A stretch of 64,000 nucleotides of DNA from Synechococcus sp. M16CYN (GTDB lineage Bacteria > Cyanobacteriota > Cyanobacteriia > PCC-6307 > Cyanobiaceae): positions 930,001 to 994,000 of the forward strand of contig NZ_AP029048.1 in NCBI RefSeq assembly GCF_040371545.1, given 5' to 3'. The notes under the pieces are model-generated. The model was given only the letters and a program-made list of their open reading frames with translations. It was not told the origin of the DNA and did not search any database. The position numbers were made by a program, and so were the translations under genes. Position 1 is the first letter of the stretch. Each line of letters begins with the position of its first letter. Shown here one piece after another: positions 8,364 to 16,845 of the stretch.

Positions 8364-9296
8364 TATGAGTAAAATTTTTACTAGTATGCTTGTTTAAGTA
8401 CTCATCATTTGTTGTTTTTAACATTTTCATGTTTCGAATTATACTTATAATGATACCATTCAATTTTATTAATTTTAGTATTATTTAAACTAGGCCATAC
8501 ATCATTTTTAATGCTAAGAAATCTTATAAATCTTAGTGCTTTGATTAAATTAATACCATGACTAAACATTAGTATAAGTAAACAGATTTTTACATAAACT
8601 CTTTTAGTAAAGTTAAGATAACATTTTACTTTTACTTGAAATTATACTTCAAGCTAGTGTGTTTTTCTTAACAGCTAATTCTAATAAATTTTAATTCTAT
8701 CCCAGCTTTAAATTTTTTTGATTAACAATTATATCTTTTTCAATAGATTTTAGTATATTAGCATAATTAATATATACTATGTCATTTTTTAACTCTTTTT
8801 GTAGATGAGAAAGTACAATGAATTTGCAGTACATCCTAACCTGTCTTGATTATAGCTATTTGGTTTAACTATATCAATTCTAAACAAGAATTTAGTTTAA
8901 TAAATTATTACTAATTTTTTATTTGCTTAACTAGATTTTACTGGTATATACTGCACATAGCTAAATCTTTGTAATCAAAATATAAACTAACTGATATTTT
9001 ATTAAAACACGAATAAGCTCCATTATTTAGATATACTAACCCTATAATAAGTGCTGATAAATTTACTTTAAATATTTTTAATTTTAAAATTTAATTATAA
9101 ATAGTTATAGACCCTTAAAGTTTATTAAATTTATTTCATATAATTGTCAAAAATTTTGCACAATGAACATGATATATGATTACTAAAATGTAAAATTAAA
9201 ATTTAATATTTTAATTTCTTTCTACATTTGTTTAAAGCGTAAATAGATTTTATATACTCGCAGTTTCTAATTTTCCAGATATAATACTAATAGCTT
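8364..9296. other. AT-rich non-coding desert
   Basis: About 930 bases, extremely AT-rich, with dense stops in all frames. It separates the hydrolase/flavoprotein pair from the ferritin gene, both on the minus strand. I see no tRNA, no strong hairpin and no recognisable gene remnant. Confidence 0.55.
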
Positions 9297-9884
9297 TTAA
9301 CTTTTAAGTACCGCTGGTTGATGTTGTCCTTGGTAAAGTTCATTGTCAATAATCAGTAATGCAGGCGCTTCATTTCTTGCAAATTTAACTCGTCCCAAAA
9401 GATATGCAAATTCATTCTCTGCTTGGGTTTGTTGATCAATCATAGAATCTAGGAATACAGTAGTTCTCATATCTGATACTTGTTCCCCAAGCGCATAAAG
9501 TTGATGAAGAGAAGCAGTTATGTCGGCCTCCATAAGAAAAGAGCTTGCTAAAATATCTACCGGAGATTCCCATAATTGCTTTGGGGCTTCAAGTGAAAGC
9601 AGCTTAACTATTTGTCCACGAGCAATTAAGTATTCAGCAAATTGTGCGGCATGTCCATGTTCAGTTTGAGATTCTTCTCGAAAATACTTAGAGAAACCTT
9701 TAAGTTCACGTTCAGCAAACCATATTGCTGCTGCAAAATAGTTTGTGTGAGCTTGACGCTCCATATTAAGATGGTGCTGTAGTCCGTTAAACAAATCTTC
9801 TGCCATTGGCTCTGCTACGGCACGACCTGAAAATCCAGTATTTACAGCGTTAATGCCAAACTGTGAGGTGGTTACTGAAGTCAT
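9297..9884 (-). CDS. Ferritin (non-heme iron-storage protein)
   Basis: A 195-residue four-helix ferritin that oxidises Fe(II) and stores the mineral in a 24-subunit shell. Ferroxidase residues are visible in helix A/B (NMERQAHTNYFAAAIWF, then REESQTEHGHAAQF, with the E-x2-H ligands) and in helix C/D (DQQTQAENEFAYLL). An upstream in-frame extension exists, but the start at ATG 9884 is supported by AAGGAG ten bases upstream and by the loss of homology-like sequence before it. The N-terminal 25 residues precede helix A and are longer than in most bacterial ferritins. It follows the iron-binding protein gene by 134 bases on the same strand and fits an iron storage role in this block. Confidence 0.92.
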   Translation of the reverse strand: MTSVTTSQFGINAVNTGFSGRAVAEPMAEDLFNGLQHHLNMERQAHTNYFAAAIWFAERELKGFSKYFREESQTEHGHAAQFAEYLIARGQIVKLLSLEAPKQLWESPVDILASSFLMEADITASLHQLYALGEQVSDMRTTVFLDSMIDQQTQAENEFAYLLGRVKFARNEAPALLIIDNELYQGQHQPAVLKS

Positions 9885-10018
9885 GAGTAAGTACTCCTTG
9901 CAGTCGTTATGACATGAATATAACCACACTGAGTCACAAATGCATCTGCCAAGTGTTACTTTTATTTTTGCTACTAATAATTAGTATCAACTATTCTATG
10001 TGGGTCTAGTTATCTCTA

Positions 10019-11017
10019 TTAACGCCATCCATAATTAGTCATAATCTGAATAGCTCTTTTTTGTGTACTTCCAAGTTTACTAATTGATGTACTAGCTGAA
10101 TTAAATCGTCCAAACTTTTTGAGTTCATTAGATTCTCCGAACCCATTTATAGGATATTCATAGGTTGGTTTAGTTAAAAATATACTACCTTTTGGTGAAG
10201 CAAGAAAGGAAATTAGTTTAATCGCTTCGGCTTTATTTCTTGCTGATTTTACCATTCCAGCAGCACTTATATTGACATGCGCAGGATTAGGCATAATCAA
10301 TTTAATTGTTTCTGTTAATAGCTTGTCTTTCTTTCCGTTAGCACCAGCTTGCATGCGGGCTAAATAATAGTGATTAACAACACCCACACCACATTGACCT
10401 TGGCCAACGGCTCGAATAAGAGATGTATCTCCACCAAAAAATGGTTGATTCACGTTTTTGATCATTCCTTGCACCCAACTTATTGTTTTGGTTTCGCCTT
10501 GCTGGATAATTTGATCTGCGACAAGAGACTGATTATATACATTTTTTCGTTTTCTTAAACAAAGTTTTCCTTTAAGATTTGGATTTGCCAAATCATCGTA
10601 GCTCTTGATGCTTTCTACCTCTACTAATTTAGGATTAACAATAACAGCTCTAACTCGTCGTGTTAGACCAAACCATCTATGTTTTGGGTCACGATATTGC
10701 ACAGGAATATTCTGGGTTAGCTGGTTAGATTCTATTGGAGCTAATAACCCTTCCTTTGCTGCGTTGTTTATACGTGCTGCATCGACGAGTAGGATTACAT
10801 CTGCCCTTGAATTCGTTCCTTCACGCTTAAGTCTTTCTATTAGTGTCATGCCATCGGCCTCAATTAGTCTAACCTTAATCTTGGTAAGTTTATTAAATGC
10901 TTTGAAAGCTTGGCGGTCCGTATTGTAGTAACGTCCTGAGTAAACTAAAACTTCTCTCGCAGTATTAGGAATTTGGATCGCCATTAGCAGAGTTATTGCA
11001 AGAGCAGGAAGTAACAA
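10019..11017 (-). CDS. futA: Iron(III) ABC transporter substrate-binding protein, FutA/IdiA type
   Basis: A periplasmic ferric-iron-binding protein of about 332 residues feeding an ABC importer. Typical signals are VYSGRYYNTD at the mature N-terminus, the central GGDTSLIRAVGQGQCGVGVV and the paired tyrosines of NHYYLAR that coordinate iron. The N-terminal hydrophobic stretch LLLPALAITLLMA is a signal peptide that lacks its positive start. In the frame given, the first usable codon is TTG 11017. A better start, GTG 11030 with AAGGA 8 bases upstream, is one base out of frame: deleting one G at 11020-11021 gives M-K-S-A-L-L-L-P, a normal signal peptide. This is a frameshift, an unusual TTG start or a sequencing error. 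No transporter membrane or ATPase subunit is nearby. Confidence 0.85.
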   Translation of the reverse strand: MLLPALAITLLMAIQIPNTAREVLVYSGRYYNTDRQAFKAFNKLTKIKVRLIEADGMTLIERLKREGTNSRADVILLVDAARINNAAKEGLLAPIESNQLTQNIPVQYRDPKHRWFGLTRRVRAVIVNPKLVEVESIKSYDDLANPNLKGKLCLRKRKNVYNQSLVADQIIQQGETKTISWVQGMIKNVNQPFFGGDTSLIRAVGQGQCGVGVVNHYYLARMQAGANGKKDKLLTETIKLIMPNPAHVNISAAGMVKSARNKAEAIKLISFLASPKGSIFLTKPTYEYPINGFGESNELKKFGRFNSASTSISKLGSTQKRAIQIMTNYGWR

Positions 11018-11152
11018 CGCCTGATTTCACCTGGGGTTCCTTTTCCACTCTACTAGCTCTCCTTTTCCCACCAGTTTATTTTTACTCATTTAGATGTATT
11101 AAATACTACATAAGTTGCTTCGGTCTGTCTTTTTTCCTAACTTTTCGTTTTT

Positions 11153-11818
11153 ATGGATTATTTGACATCCGAACTCTTTACTTGTCAAGAAATCAGCCGT
11201 CTCTATTGTGACCTTATGGCAGATAATTTACCCTGGCTTGATGGTCGACTTACTGCTGGAGATCATGCAGCTCGCGTTAAAACTAATCGTCAACTCGATC
11301 CTACCTCACCCTTAGCCATTTCTATTATTAAGATCGTCACAAATAAGATAATTTCTAACTCTCTTTTGAAGAGTTACGCACTCATTTATAAAGTACATAG
11401 TATTTTGCTGTCTCGTAGTGAAATTGGTGATGGGTATGGTTGGCATGTAGATAATCCATTTTCGAAGTATGGTCGTCGTGATATCTCTTTTACTCTCTTC
11501 TTAAGTAATCCTAGTGAGTATGATGGAGGCGAACTTGTTTTTCAATCAATTCAAACTACAAATAGTATTCGTTTATCAGCGGGTCACATTATTCTCTATC
11601 CTAGCTCGTTACTGCATTGTGTTCAACCCATCTTAGGTGGTATTCGACTTGTTTGTGTTGGTTGGATTGAGAGTTACGTTCAATCTTCAGAAGATCGTTC
11701 CCTCCTCTTTAATTTAGAAGCTGGCGCTAAGGGTTTGCTTGCTCGACACGGTCGTTCTGATGAATTAGATCTAATTTTTCAATCTTATGCAAATGCTGTT
11801 AGACGCTTTTCTAGTTAA
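11153..11818 (+). CDS. PKHD-type Fe(II)/2-oxoglutarate hydroxylase (PiuC-like)
   Basis: A 221-residue double-stranded beta-helix dioxygenase of the PKHD/PiuC type. The iron-binding facial triad is HVD (WHVDNPFSKYG near residue 98) and the distal His of SSLLHCVQPI near residue 158; the 2-oxoglutarate-binding Arg is in GGIRLVCVGWIESYVQ. The substrate is not known; in other bacteria the piuC gene accompanies iron-uptake receptors. It starts 135 bases from the start of the divergent futA gene, so both probably share a control region. This pairing of futA with a PiuC-like gene is in keeping with an iron-starvation operon. Confidence 0.9.
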   Translation: MDYLTSELFTCQEISRLYCDLMADNLPWLDGRLTAGDHAARVKTNRQLDPTSPLAISIIKIVTNKIISNSLLKSYALIYKVHSILLSRSEIGDGYGWHVDNPFSKYGRRDISFTLFLSNPSEYDGGELVFQSIQTTNSIRLSAGHIILYPSSLLHCVQPILGGIRLVCVGWIESYVQSSEDRSLLFNLEAGAKGLLARHGRSDELDLIFQSYANAVRRFSS

Positions 11819-11910
11819 ATATACTTTTTGTTGCTGTCGCCCATCGAAATATATGATACTAGTATTTATTTTTCAATTTTTATTCTAGGATAGGCTTTGA
11901 TTTTTTAGAA

Positions 11911-12147
11911 ATGCCTAGAGTCTCAGCAGTTACCATTTTCTTGGCTGCTACATCTCTTTTAGTTGCTTCTGCATCGTCTAATACAGTCCATGGTCAAGAG
12001 GTTAGTAATCTAGAAGAATGGTCCACTGATCAAACTGTTAATGATAATCAGGAAAATGAGTTGGATAATAATAATAAAGAAAAAAATAGGTTATCTGAAC
12101 ATGAGAGCATATGTGTACCTATCGGCGAAGGTGAAAATTGTTGGTAA
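11911..12147 (+). CDS. Small secreted protein with C-terminal Cys motif
   Basis: A 78-residue protein with a clear Sec signal peptide (MPRVSAVTIFLAATSLLVAS, cleavage probably near residue 28), then a very acidic, Asn-rich linker, and a conserved-looking end CVPIGEGENCW with two cysteines that may form a disulfide. I do not recognise a named family. It is 92 bases downstream of the PiuC-like gene on the same strand and could be part of that transcript. A periplasmic location is predicted. Confidence 0.65.
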   Translation: MPRVSAVTIFLAATSLLVASASSNTVHGQEVSNLEEWSTDQTVNDNQENELDNNNKEKNRLSEHESICVPIGEGENCW

Positions 12148-12326
12148 CTTCATATTTATTTAGATTTTTAGTTCTAATTAATAACTTAAAATGCTTAGTA
12201 AAAACAATTTTTTTACTTTCAATTTTCCTTCTCTAAAGTTGTGGTGATTTTTGTGATCCGTATAAATTTAATTATTCCTCTAAAGATAAGACTATTTGTA
12301 GGCGCTTATTATTTATGATCTTGTTT

Positions 12327-12359
12327 GTCAAAAGAATATCTAGCAGATATCCTTTTGAC
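12327..12359 (-). terminator. Hairpin downstream of the porin gene
   Basis: A 14-base stem (one mismatch) with a 5-base loop: GTCAAAAGAATATC at 12327-12340 and GATATCCTTTTGAC at 12346-12359. It lies 24 bases past the porin stop. There is no long T-run on either strand, so it could be a weak terminator or an mRNA 3'-end stabiliser for the porin or the convergent small secreted protein. Confidence 0.45.
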
Positions 12360-12382
12360 CTCTGTAAACTAACTAGCAGTAA

Positions 12383-13963
12383 TCAGAATCGAAATCTAGT
12401 TTTTATAAGGCCACCAAATTTATCCTGACCGTTAACTTGTACATCACCGTAGGCATTGTAAACCCAAAATACCGCAGGAGTGATTTTGATGTTATCACTC
12501 ACCTGAAAATCGTAATAACCTTCGACAGCAAAGTTGGCTTCATTACCAGTGTCTTTATTTTTGACACTGGTGGCATAACCGGAGTAAGAACCAAAACCAA
12601 TACCCAACTTGTTGCCGTTCATGAAAGCATCTTTCCAGTTTAAACCTATCATCCAACCTTTGAGAGTTTCAGAGTTACCATCGTACTCACTTTCGGCATA
12701 ACCAAAGTCAACACCTGCACTGATCGTGGGAGTAACATCTGACTCAGTTGGTTGCCAATAACCACGCAAGCCAACAGCGTGCATCGGATGGCTGAGGTTT
12801 CTTGCTAGGGGCGTGGAATAGCCCATTGCAGTTGCGACCTTGCTTTTAGTTGTAATACACCTGCCTTCGGTATTGCTTTCTATGCAAAGTTGACCTGCAT
12901 TCTTCAAAGAATATAATGCTGAGATATGCCACTGACGATTACCATAGCCTATTTGGCTCAGAAAATATGCATCGGTATCCTCACCAAACATTCCCTTCTT
13001 AGAGTTGCTTTTAGCTCCGCTCGTAACATAGTTAGCAGCAATATTTAATGCTCTTTTGCCTGGATCGACATTTTGGCGCCATTGTAGGCCAAAACCCTGA
13101 CCTGTATTGCTACCTAAGGCTATTCCATAACCACCAAGCTTAAAAGCTTTGAGGATGGGCTTGTAACGAGTAGGCGTTTCAATCATGTAGTAATTCTCAA
13201 TCAAGCTGCCAACAGTGGCAGTGAGCTGAGAGCCGATTGGGAAGATGTACCAGAACTTGTCAACCTTCAGCGTGTTATCTCCTAATTTGGCATCAGCCAA
13301 ATAGGAATCCTTTTGAGTCCAAACGTTGTCCATGTTACCCGTGCGAAGACGGGCATATAGATGATCCTTTCCTGAAAAGGATGTACTGAGATTCAGTGTA
13401 TAACGGTACGATAAGTTGCTGCCATTACTGTTGCAATTACTGTTTTTCTTATTGCATTCTTGTCTATTATCATAAGTAACGGCACCAAGAAATAAGTCTG
13501 CTTGACCTTGCAGTTTAGTAGTAGTGGAAAACTGGGTTGCTTCCAATTCGCCAACGCGAGCTTCAAGGCCATCGGCACGGCCACGAACGATAGCGAGTTC
13601 GGTTTCGAATTCATTAAGGAGGCGACGCAGTTCGTCAGTGACTTCGGTAGTACGGTCGAGGCAGGAGTTCAGCAGTGCTGCGGCCTCGTATCGAGTCATT
13701 ACCCGGTTACCACGAAAAGCTCCGTTTGGATAACCAGCAACGCAGCCATACCGTTCCACTAGGTTATTTAGTGCTTGATAAGCCCAGTCGGTAGGGTAAA
13801 CGTCAGAGAATTGGGTCACACTAGCGACTTGGTTAAGACTGTTAGTAGAAGAGTCAGCCGCGTAGTCAGAAACACCGTTGATGTTGATCTCAGCGGCATT
13901 GACACCAGAGACCAGAAGGCCAAGAGTGGCGGGAGCCGCCAGTATTTGCTGGAAAAGCTTCAC
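12383..13963 (-). CDS. som: Outer-membrane porin with SLH domain (Som type)
   Basis: A 526-residue outer-membrane porin of the cyanobacterial Som/OprB class. Order: signal peptide (KLFQQILAAPATLGLLVSG..NAA), an SLH domain for peptidoglycan attachment (FSDVYPTDWAYQALNNLVER ... GAFRGNRVMTRYEAAALL, about residues 52-105), a short coiled coil (DELRRLLNEFETELAIV...), and a 16-strand-type beta-barrel ending in aromatic F (IKTRFRF). GTG 13963 is chosen as start because GAGGA stands 8 bases upstream and the signal peptide follows directly; an upstream in-frame extension lacks these. It is monocistronic. The leader carries a match to the target of sRNA Yfr1. A broken copy of part of this gene lies at 3269-3421. 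Confidence 0.95.
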   Translation of the reverse strand: MKLFQQILAAPATLGLLVSGVNAAEININGVSDYAADSSTNSLNQVASVTQFSDVYPTDWAYQALNNLVERYGCVAGYPNGAFRGNRVMTRYEAAALLNSCLDRTTEVTDELRRLLNEFETELAIVRGRADGLEARVGELEATQFSTTTKLQGQADLFLGAVTYDNRQECNKKNSNCNSNGSNLSYRYTLNLSTSFSGKDHLYARLRTGNMDNVWTQKDSYLADAKLGDNTLKVDKFWYIFPIGSQLTATVGSLIENYYMIETPTRYKPILKAFKLGGYGIALGSNTGQGFGLQWRQNVDPGKRALNIAANYVTSGAKSNSKKGMFGEDTDAYFLSQIGYGNRQWHISALYSLKNAGQLCIESNTEGRCITTKSKVATAMGYSTPLARNLSHPMHAVGLRGYWQPTESDVTPTISAGVDFGYAESEYDGNSETLKGWMIGLNWKDAFMNGNKLGIGFGSYSGYATSVKNKDTGNEANFAVEGYYDFQVSDNIKITPAVFWVYNAYGDVQVNGQDKFGGLIKTRFRF

Positions 13964-13970
13964 TTGAGAA

Positions 13971-13980
13971 TTCCTCACAC
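13971..13980 (-). promoter_or_regulatory. Probable Yfr1 sRNA target over the porin ribosome binding site
   Basis: The porin leader reads GTGTGAGGAAT on the minus strand just before the start. The conserved loop of the picocyanobacterial sRNA Yfr1 is ACUCCUCACAC, which would pair with 10 of these 11 bases, covering the GAGGA Shine-Dalgarno. Yfr1 repression of porin mRNAs by this pairing is known from Prochlorococcus MED4. Yfr1 itself is not in the window. Confidence 0.6.
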
Positions 13981-14239
13981 AGAAAGCGCCAGATTCTCTA
14001 AGCGATCGCGATCTTGCCTTGCTCAAAAAGTATTTAACGTAACAAATTATATGATTAGATCATAACGATTGATCGTTCTACACATTGCGGTTGAGTTATC
14101 AATGGTAATCTTGTTTTTTGCTAGAATTAATGTGCCTTTTATTTCAGTGAGTTGTAATTTTTGCTAGTTTGATCTTTAGTGCAAGTTTTTGAGTCGTTTT
14201 CAGCGCCTACAATCGCTGATTGTTAGCCTGACGAGGCTT

Positions 14240-14356
14240 ATGGAATTATCTGCCGACGCTAGAGCCAATCTTTTAAGAATTCATAAGAAAAAAGGATGCA
14301 GGAAGTCTAAATGTTCAAAGTGGAGAGGCGGTTCTTGCCGTTGTGGCCGTGATTAA
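14240..14356 (+). CDS. 38-residue basic Cys-rich protein
   Basis: A very short gene: ATG 14240, TAA ending 14356. The N-terminus is a short amphipathic helix (MELSADARANLLRIHKKKG) and the C-terminal half holds four cysteines among Lys/Arg (CRKSKCSKWRGGSCRCGRD), which could bind zinc or nucleic acid. ACGAGG stands about seven bases before the start. The codon use and Cys spacing (C-x4-C-x7-C-x-C) look selected rather than random in this otherwise AT-rich gap. No named family recognised. Confidence 0.55.
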   Translation: MELSADARANLLRIHKKKGCRKSKCSKWRGGSCRCGRD

Positions 14357-14768
14357 TCCCAACAAATAGTGTGCTTTTATCTTATCAGTTGAAACAGTTT
14401 CTGTATGTTTTAGGCTAACTACCAAGTTAACAGCTAGGTAGCTAGCCTAATTACTTTCCTTGCTTAATTGAGTGTATAATTAAATCACAAAGACCTCGAT
14501 CTCCTTGGGTTTATAACTAAACATCAAAATAATTGGAGACGGTTTTGAGCCATAATTAAAGTAATTAGCTACTATGTACTTAAAGAGACCGTGAACTGAG
14601 GAGTTATCATTGGTAACAGTTATTGGTTGCAGATTAATTGTCTGAAATAATTGGTACCCCATTTTAATACTAGTTATTGGCATGTCGCCAGTCGGTAATA
14701 ATTGGGCAACCATAAGACACCGCTTCTTAACTGTGATGTTCCTGGATATTTTGCATCTTATCTATATA
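14357..14768. other. Intergenic region with imperfect hairpin
   Basis: Non-coding. TAGGCTAACTACC at 14411-14423 and GGTAGCTAGCCTA at 14437-14449 form a 13-base stem with one mismatch and a 13-base loop, a possible terminator for the 38-residue gene. A 77-codon minus-strand frame (14480-14713) has no coding character and is not called. Confidence 0.45.
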
Positions 14769-16469
14769 CTACTGAGTTCCTGTGTATACTCTCGGTGTTA
14801 GCATCATTCCATCTTTGCTGTAGCTGCTGCTGTTTCCAATTAAAATTATCGTTAACATGTCGACTTGTTCTGGAATTAGTGCTTCAAGAGTCGTGAGTTT
14901 AATACTCTCGTTTTCTCTTCCTAATTGCCTTGCTAAAGCCACTGGAGTTGAGTGTCTTCGATATTTCAACAATACATCCTGTGTTTTCGCTAGCTGCCAG
15001 TCTCTGTCCTTGGACCTAGGGTTATAGAGGGCTATTACAAAGTCGCCAGTGGCAGCACTTTTAATTCGTTTTTCAATTACATGCCATGGAGTTAGCCAAT
15101 CGCTTAAACTAATCGCGCAGAAGTCATGCATTAGAGGTGCTCCAACTTTTGCCGCCGCTAGTTGAAGTGCTGAAATACCTGGATGGACTTGAAACTTGGG
15201 TCGTTCTCGTTTAGTTCTTTGAAGCCATAGGTCGAGTGCAAGCCCCGCCATCCCATAAATGCCGCTGTCTCCTGATGAAATCAAGGCGACACGTGCCCCT
15301 TGGCATGCAAGTTCCAAGGCTTCAGAACACCGGTCTCGTTCTTTTGTAAGCTCGCCATCAAAGCGGATTTGTTCGGGCTGGCGTAACGGTTCTATCAAAT
15401 CAAGGTAGAGTTTATATCCGACCCAGCAGCTGCATCGGCTTAAAGCACCTTTGCAATCATTGCTTAGTAGAGCTGGATCTCCAGGGCCGCTTCCGATCAG
15501 ATGAAGTTCCCCACGTTGGGGTGCTATTGCAATGGTGCTTTCGGCAACGGCAATTGTGACGGCACCTTTTTCTGATTTACTCGCATGATAAACGCGCTTA
15601 GTTTGTAGCAATGAGCCCTTATTTCCTACCGTTAAAAGAGCGGCTGCCTCGGCTACGGATGCGGTTCCCATTTCTTTAAACACTGTTTCAGACGGAGTTG
15701 GTGCTGAGATAGTCGCCAGGTTTTCGGCCGCATAGGTACGTAGTAGCCAACGATTTTCTTCACAGAGAGCAAGCAATGCTGGTTCATTAGCTTTACGATC
15801 TGCGGTTGCTAGGCCGGCAACAGCTTCGATAGCTAATCCAGCTTCATCCAATGAGCGTGCAATTCCCCGGCGTAGCACTGTTATGCTGGTGCCCCGTTCA
15901 CAGCCCACCCCAATCCAAAGAGTCGGTGGATGCCAAGAACATCCCTCATAATGATTTGGACCGATAAAAAAATCGATACTACCGGCTTCTACCATATCGA
16001 TTAAAGGGAAAATAGTCGCATTTAGCCAACGTCGATCACCGCTATTTTGCATAACCCTCATAGGCTGAGCACGGGCCTGGTTTTTCATTAGATTGCGCCA
16101 GGATTCCGCCGTTCCGCTGCGACGCCAACCCCAGGCTTCTCCAAAGCAATCAACCGGAAGTCGTCGCTCATAGAAGCAGGAGCTTGTTATTACAGCGGTT
16201 CCCCCCAGTTCTGCTGCTAACTCCAGAGCACATCGCTCCGCTCCGCTGCTATGCCCCCCCAACAGTGGAATCACATGTTCACCGCCCGGGTCAAGGACCA
16301 AAATAGCTGGATCTAAATCCTTTCCCCGAATGATGGGGGCGATTAATCGGGTAATTGCCCCAACTGATCCTACGATGACGAATCTATTTTCAGGTTGCCA
16401 GTATCTGGCAAGTTCTACTTTGAAATCTTTTTCCTGTGGAATGATTTGATTGAGATGTCCCAGCTGCAA
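14769..16469 (-). CDS. cbiG-cobJ: Fused cobalamin biosynthesis protein CbiG-CobJ (precorrin-3B C17-methyltransferase)
   Basis: Bifunctional corrin-ring enzyme. Residues 1 to about 320 are CbiG (ring-contracted lactone opening; GSVGAITRLIAPIIRGKD, LGGHSSGAERCALELA, IGVGCERGTS) and residues from about 330 are the SAM-dependent methyltransferase CobJ/CbiH (LHLIGSGPGDPALLS, VGYKLYLDLI, ISSGDSGIYGMA, ALYNPRSKDR). Cyanobacteria use this for pseudocobalamin. The frame begins at TTG 16469, but coding-like sequence continues upstream in frame to about 16544, including a CbiG-like N-terminus (RFIGFGLSSSNSILKRL), with no ATG, GTG or TTG before a TAG. The true start may be non-standard or mutated. The gene neighbours psaA with one gene between, an order I recall from other picocyanobacteria. 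Confidence 0.9.
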   Translation of the reverse strand: MQLGHLNQIIPQEKDFKVELARYWQPENRFVIVGSVGAITRLIAPIIRGKDLDPAILVLDPGGEHVIPLLGGHSSGAERCALELAAELGGTAVITSSCFYERRLPVDCFGEAWGWRRSGTAESWRNLMKNQARAQPMRVMQNSGDRRWLNATIFPLIDMVEAGSIDFFIGPNHYEGCSWHPPTLWIGVGCERGTSITVLRRGIARSLDEAGLAIEAVAGLATADRKANEPALLALCEENRWLLRTYAAENLATISAPTPSETVFKEMGTASVAEAAALLTVGNKGSLLQTKRVYHASKSEKGAVTIAVAESTIAIAPQRGELHLIGSGPGDPALLSNDCKGALSRCSCWVGYKLYLDLIEPLRQPEQIRFDGELTKERDRCSEALELACQGARVALISSGDSGIYGMAGLALDLWLQRTKRERPKFQVHPGISALQLAAAKVGAPLMHDFCAISLSDWLTPWHVIEKRIKSAATGDFVIALYNPRSKDRDWQLAKTQDVLLKYRRHSTPVALARQLGRENESIKLTTLEALIPEQVDMLTIILIGNSSSYSKDGMMLTPRVYTGTQ

Positions 16470-16545
16470 TAGTCTTTTCAGAATCGAGTTGCTGCTAGAA
16501 GACAGGCCAAAGCCTATAAATCTGGTATCTGATGAGGTAGTCAGG

Positions 16546-16845
16546 ATGTTCTAGAACCTGCTGGAGTTTACTACGCAAGCTACCATCGTTACTGAGAAAT
16601 CTCATACTCACTCACTCATTCCGCTAGTCGGCGCCGTAACATAACCTTCACAGAATAGGAGTTATGAGCAAGTAAAAATTGCTAGCTTTGGGGTCGCCTC
16701 CTCAGGTATCAAGACTCCTAAATAATGATGTTTGTGTGATTCTCCTTCGAGCTTGGTTTCAAGACTCCGATCAAAATCGCAGGCTCAGTAATTTGTCCTT
16801 TCTTTGACGTTTAGCTACGTTAGGCTTTAAGGTAAACGTTTTGAT
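16546..16845. other. Intergenic region
   Basis: Three hundred bases without a gene. The decamer TCAAGACTCC occurs twice (near 16708 and 16762). No terminator or RNA gene recognised. Confidence 0.4.

Noticed and set aside
14480-14713. 77-codon minus-strand frame
   Set aside because: No domain, no ribosome binding site and AT-rich composition like the surrounding intergenic DNA.
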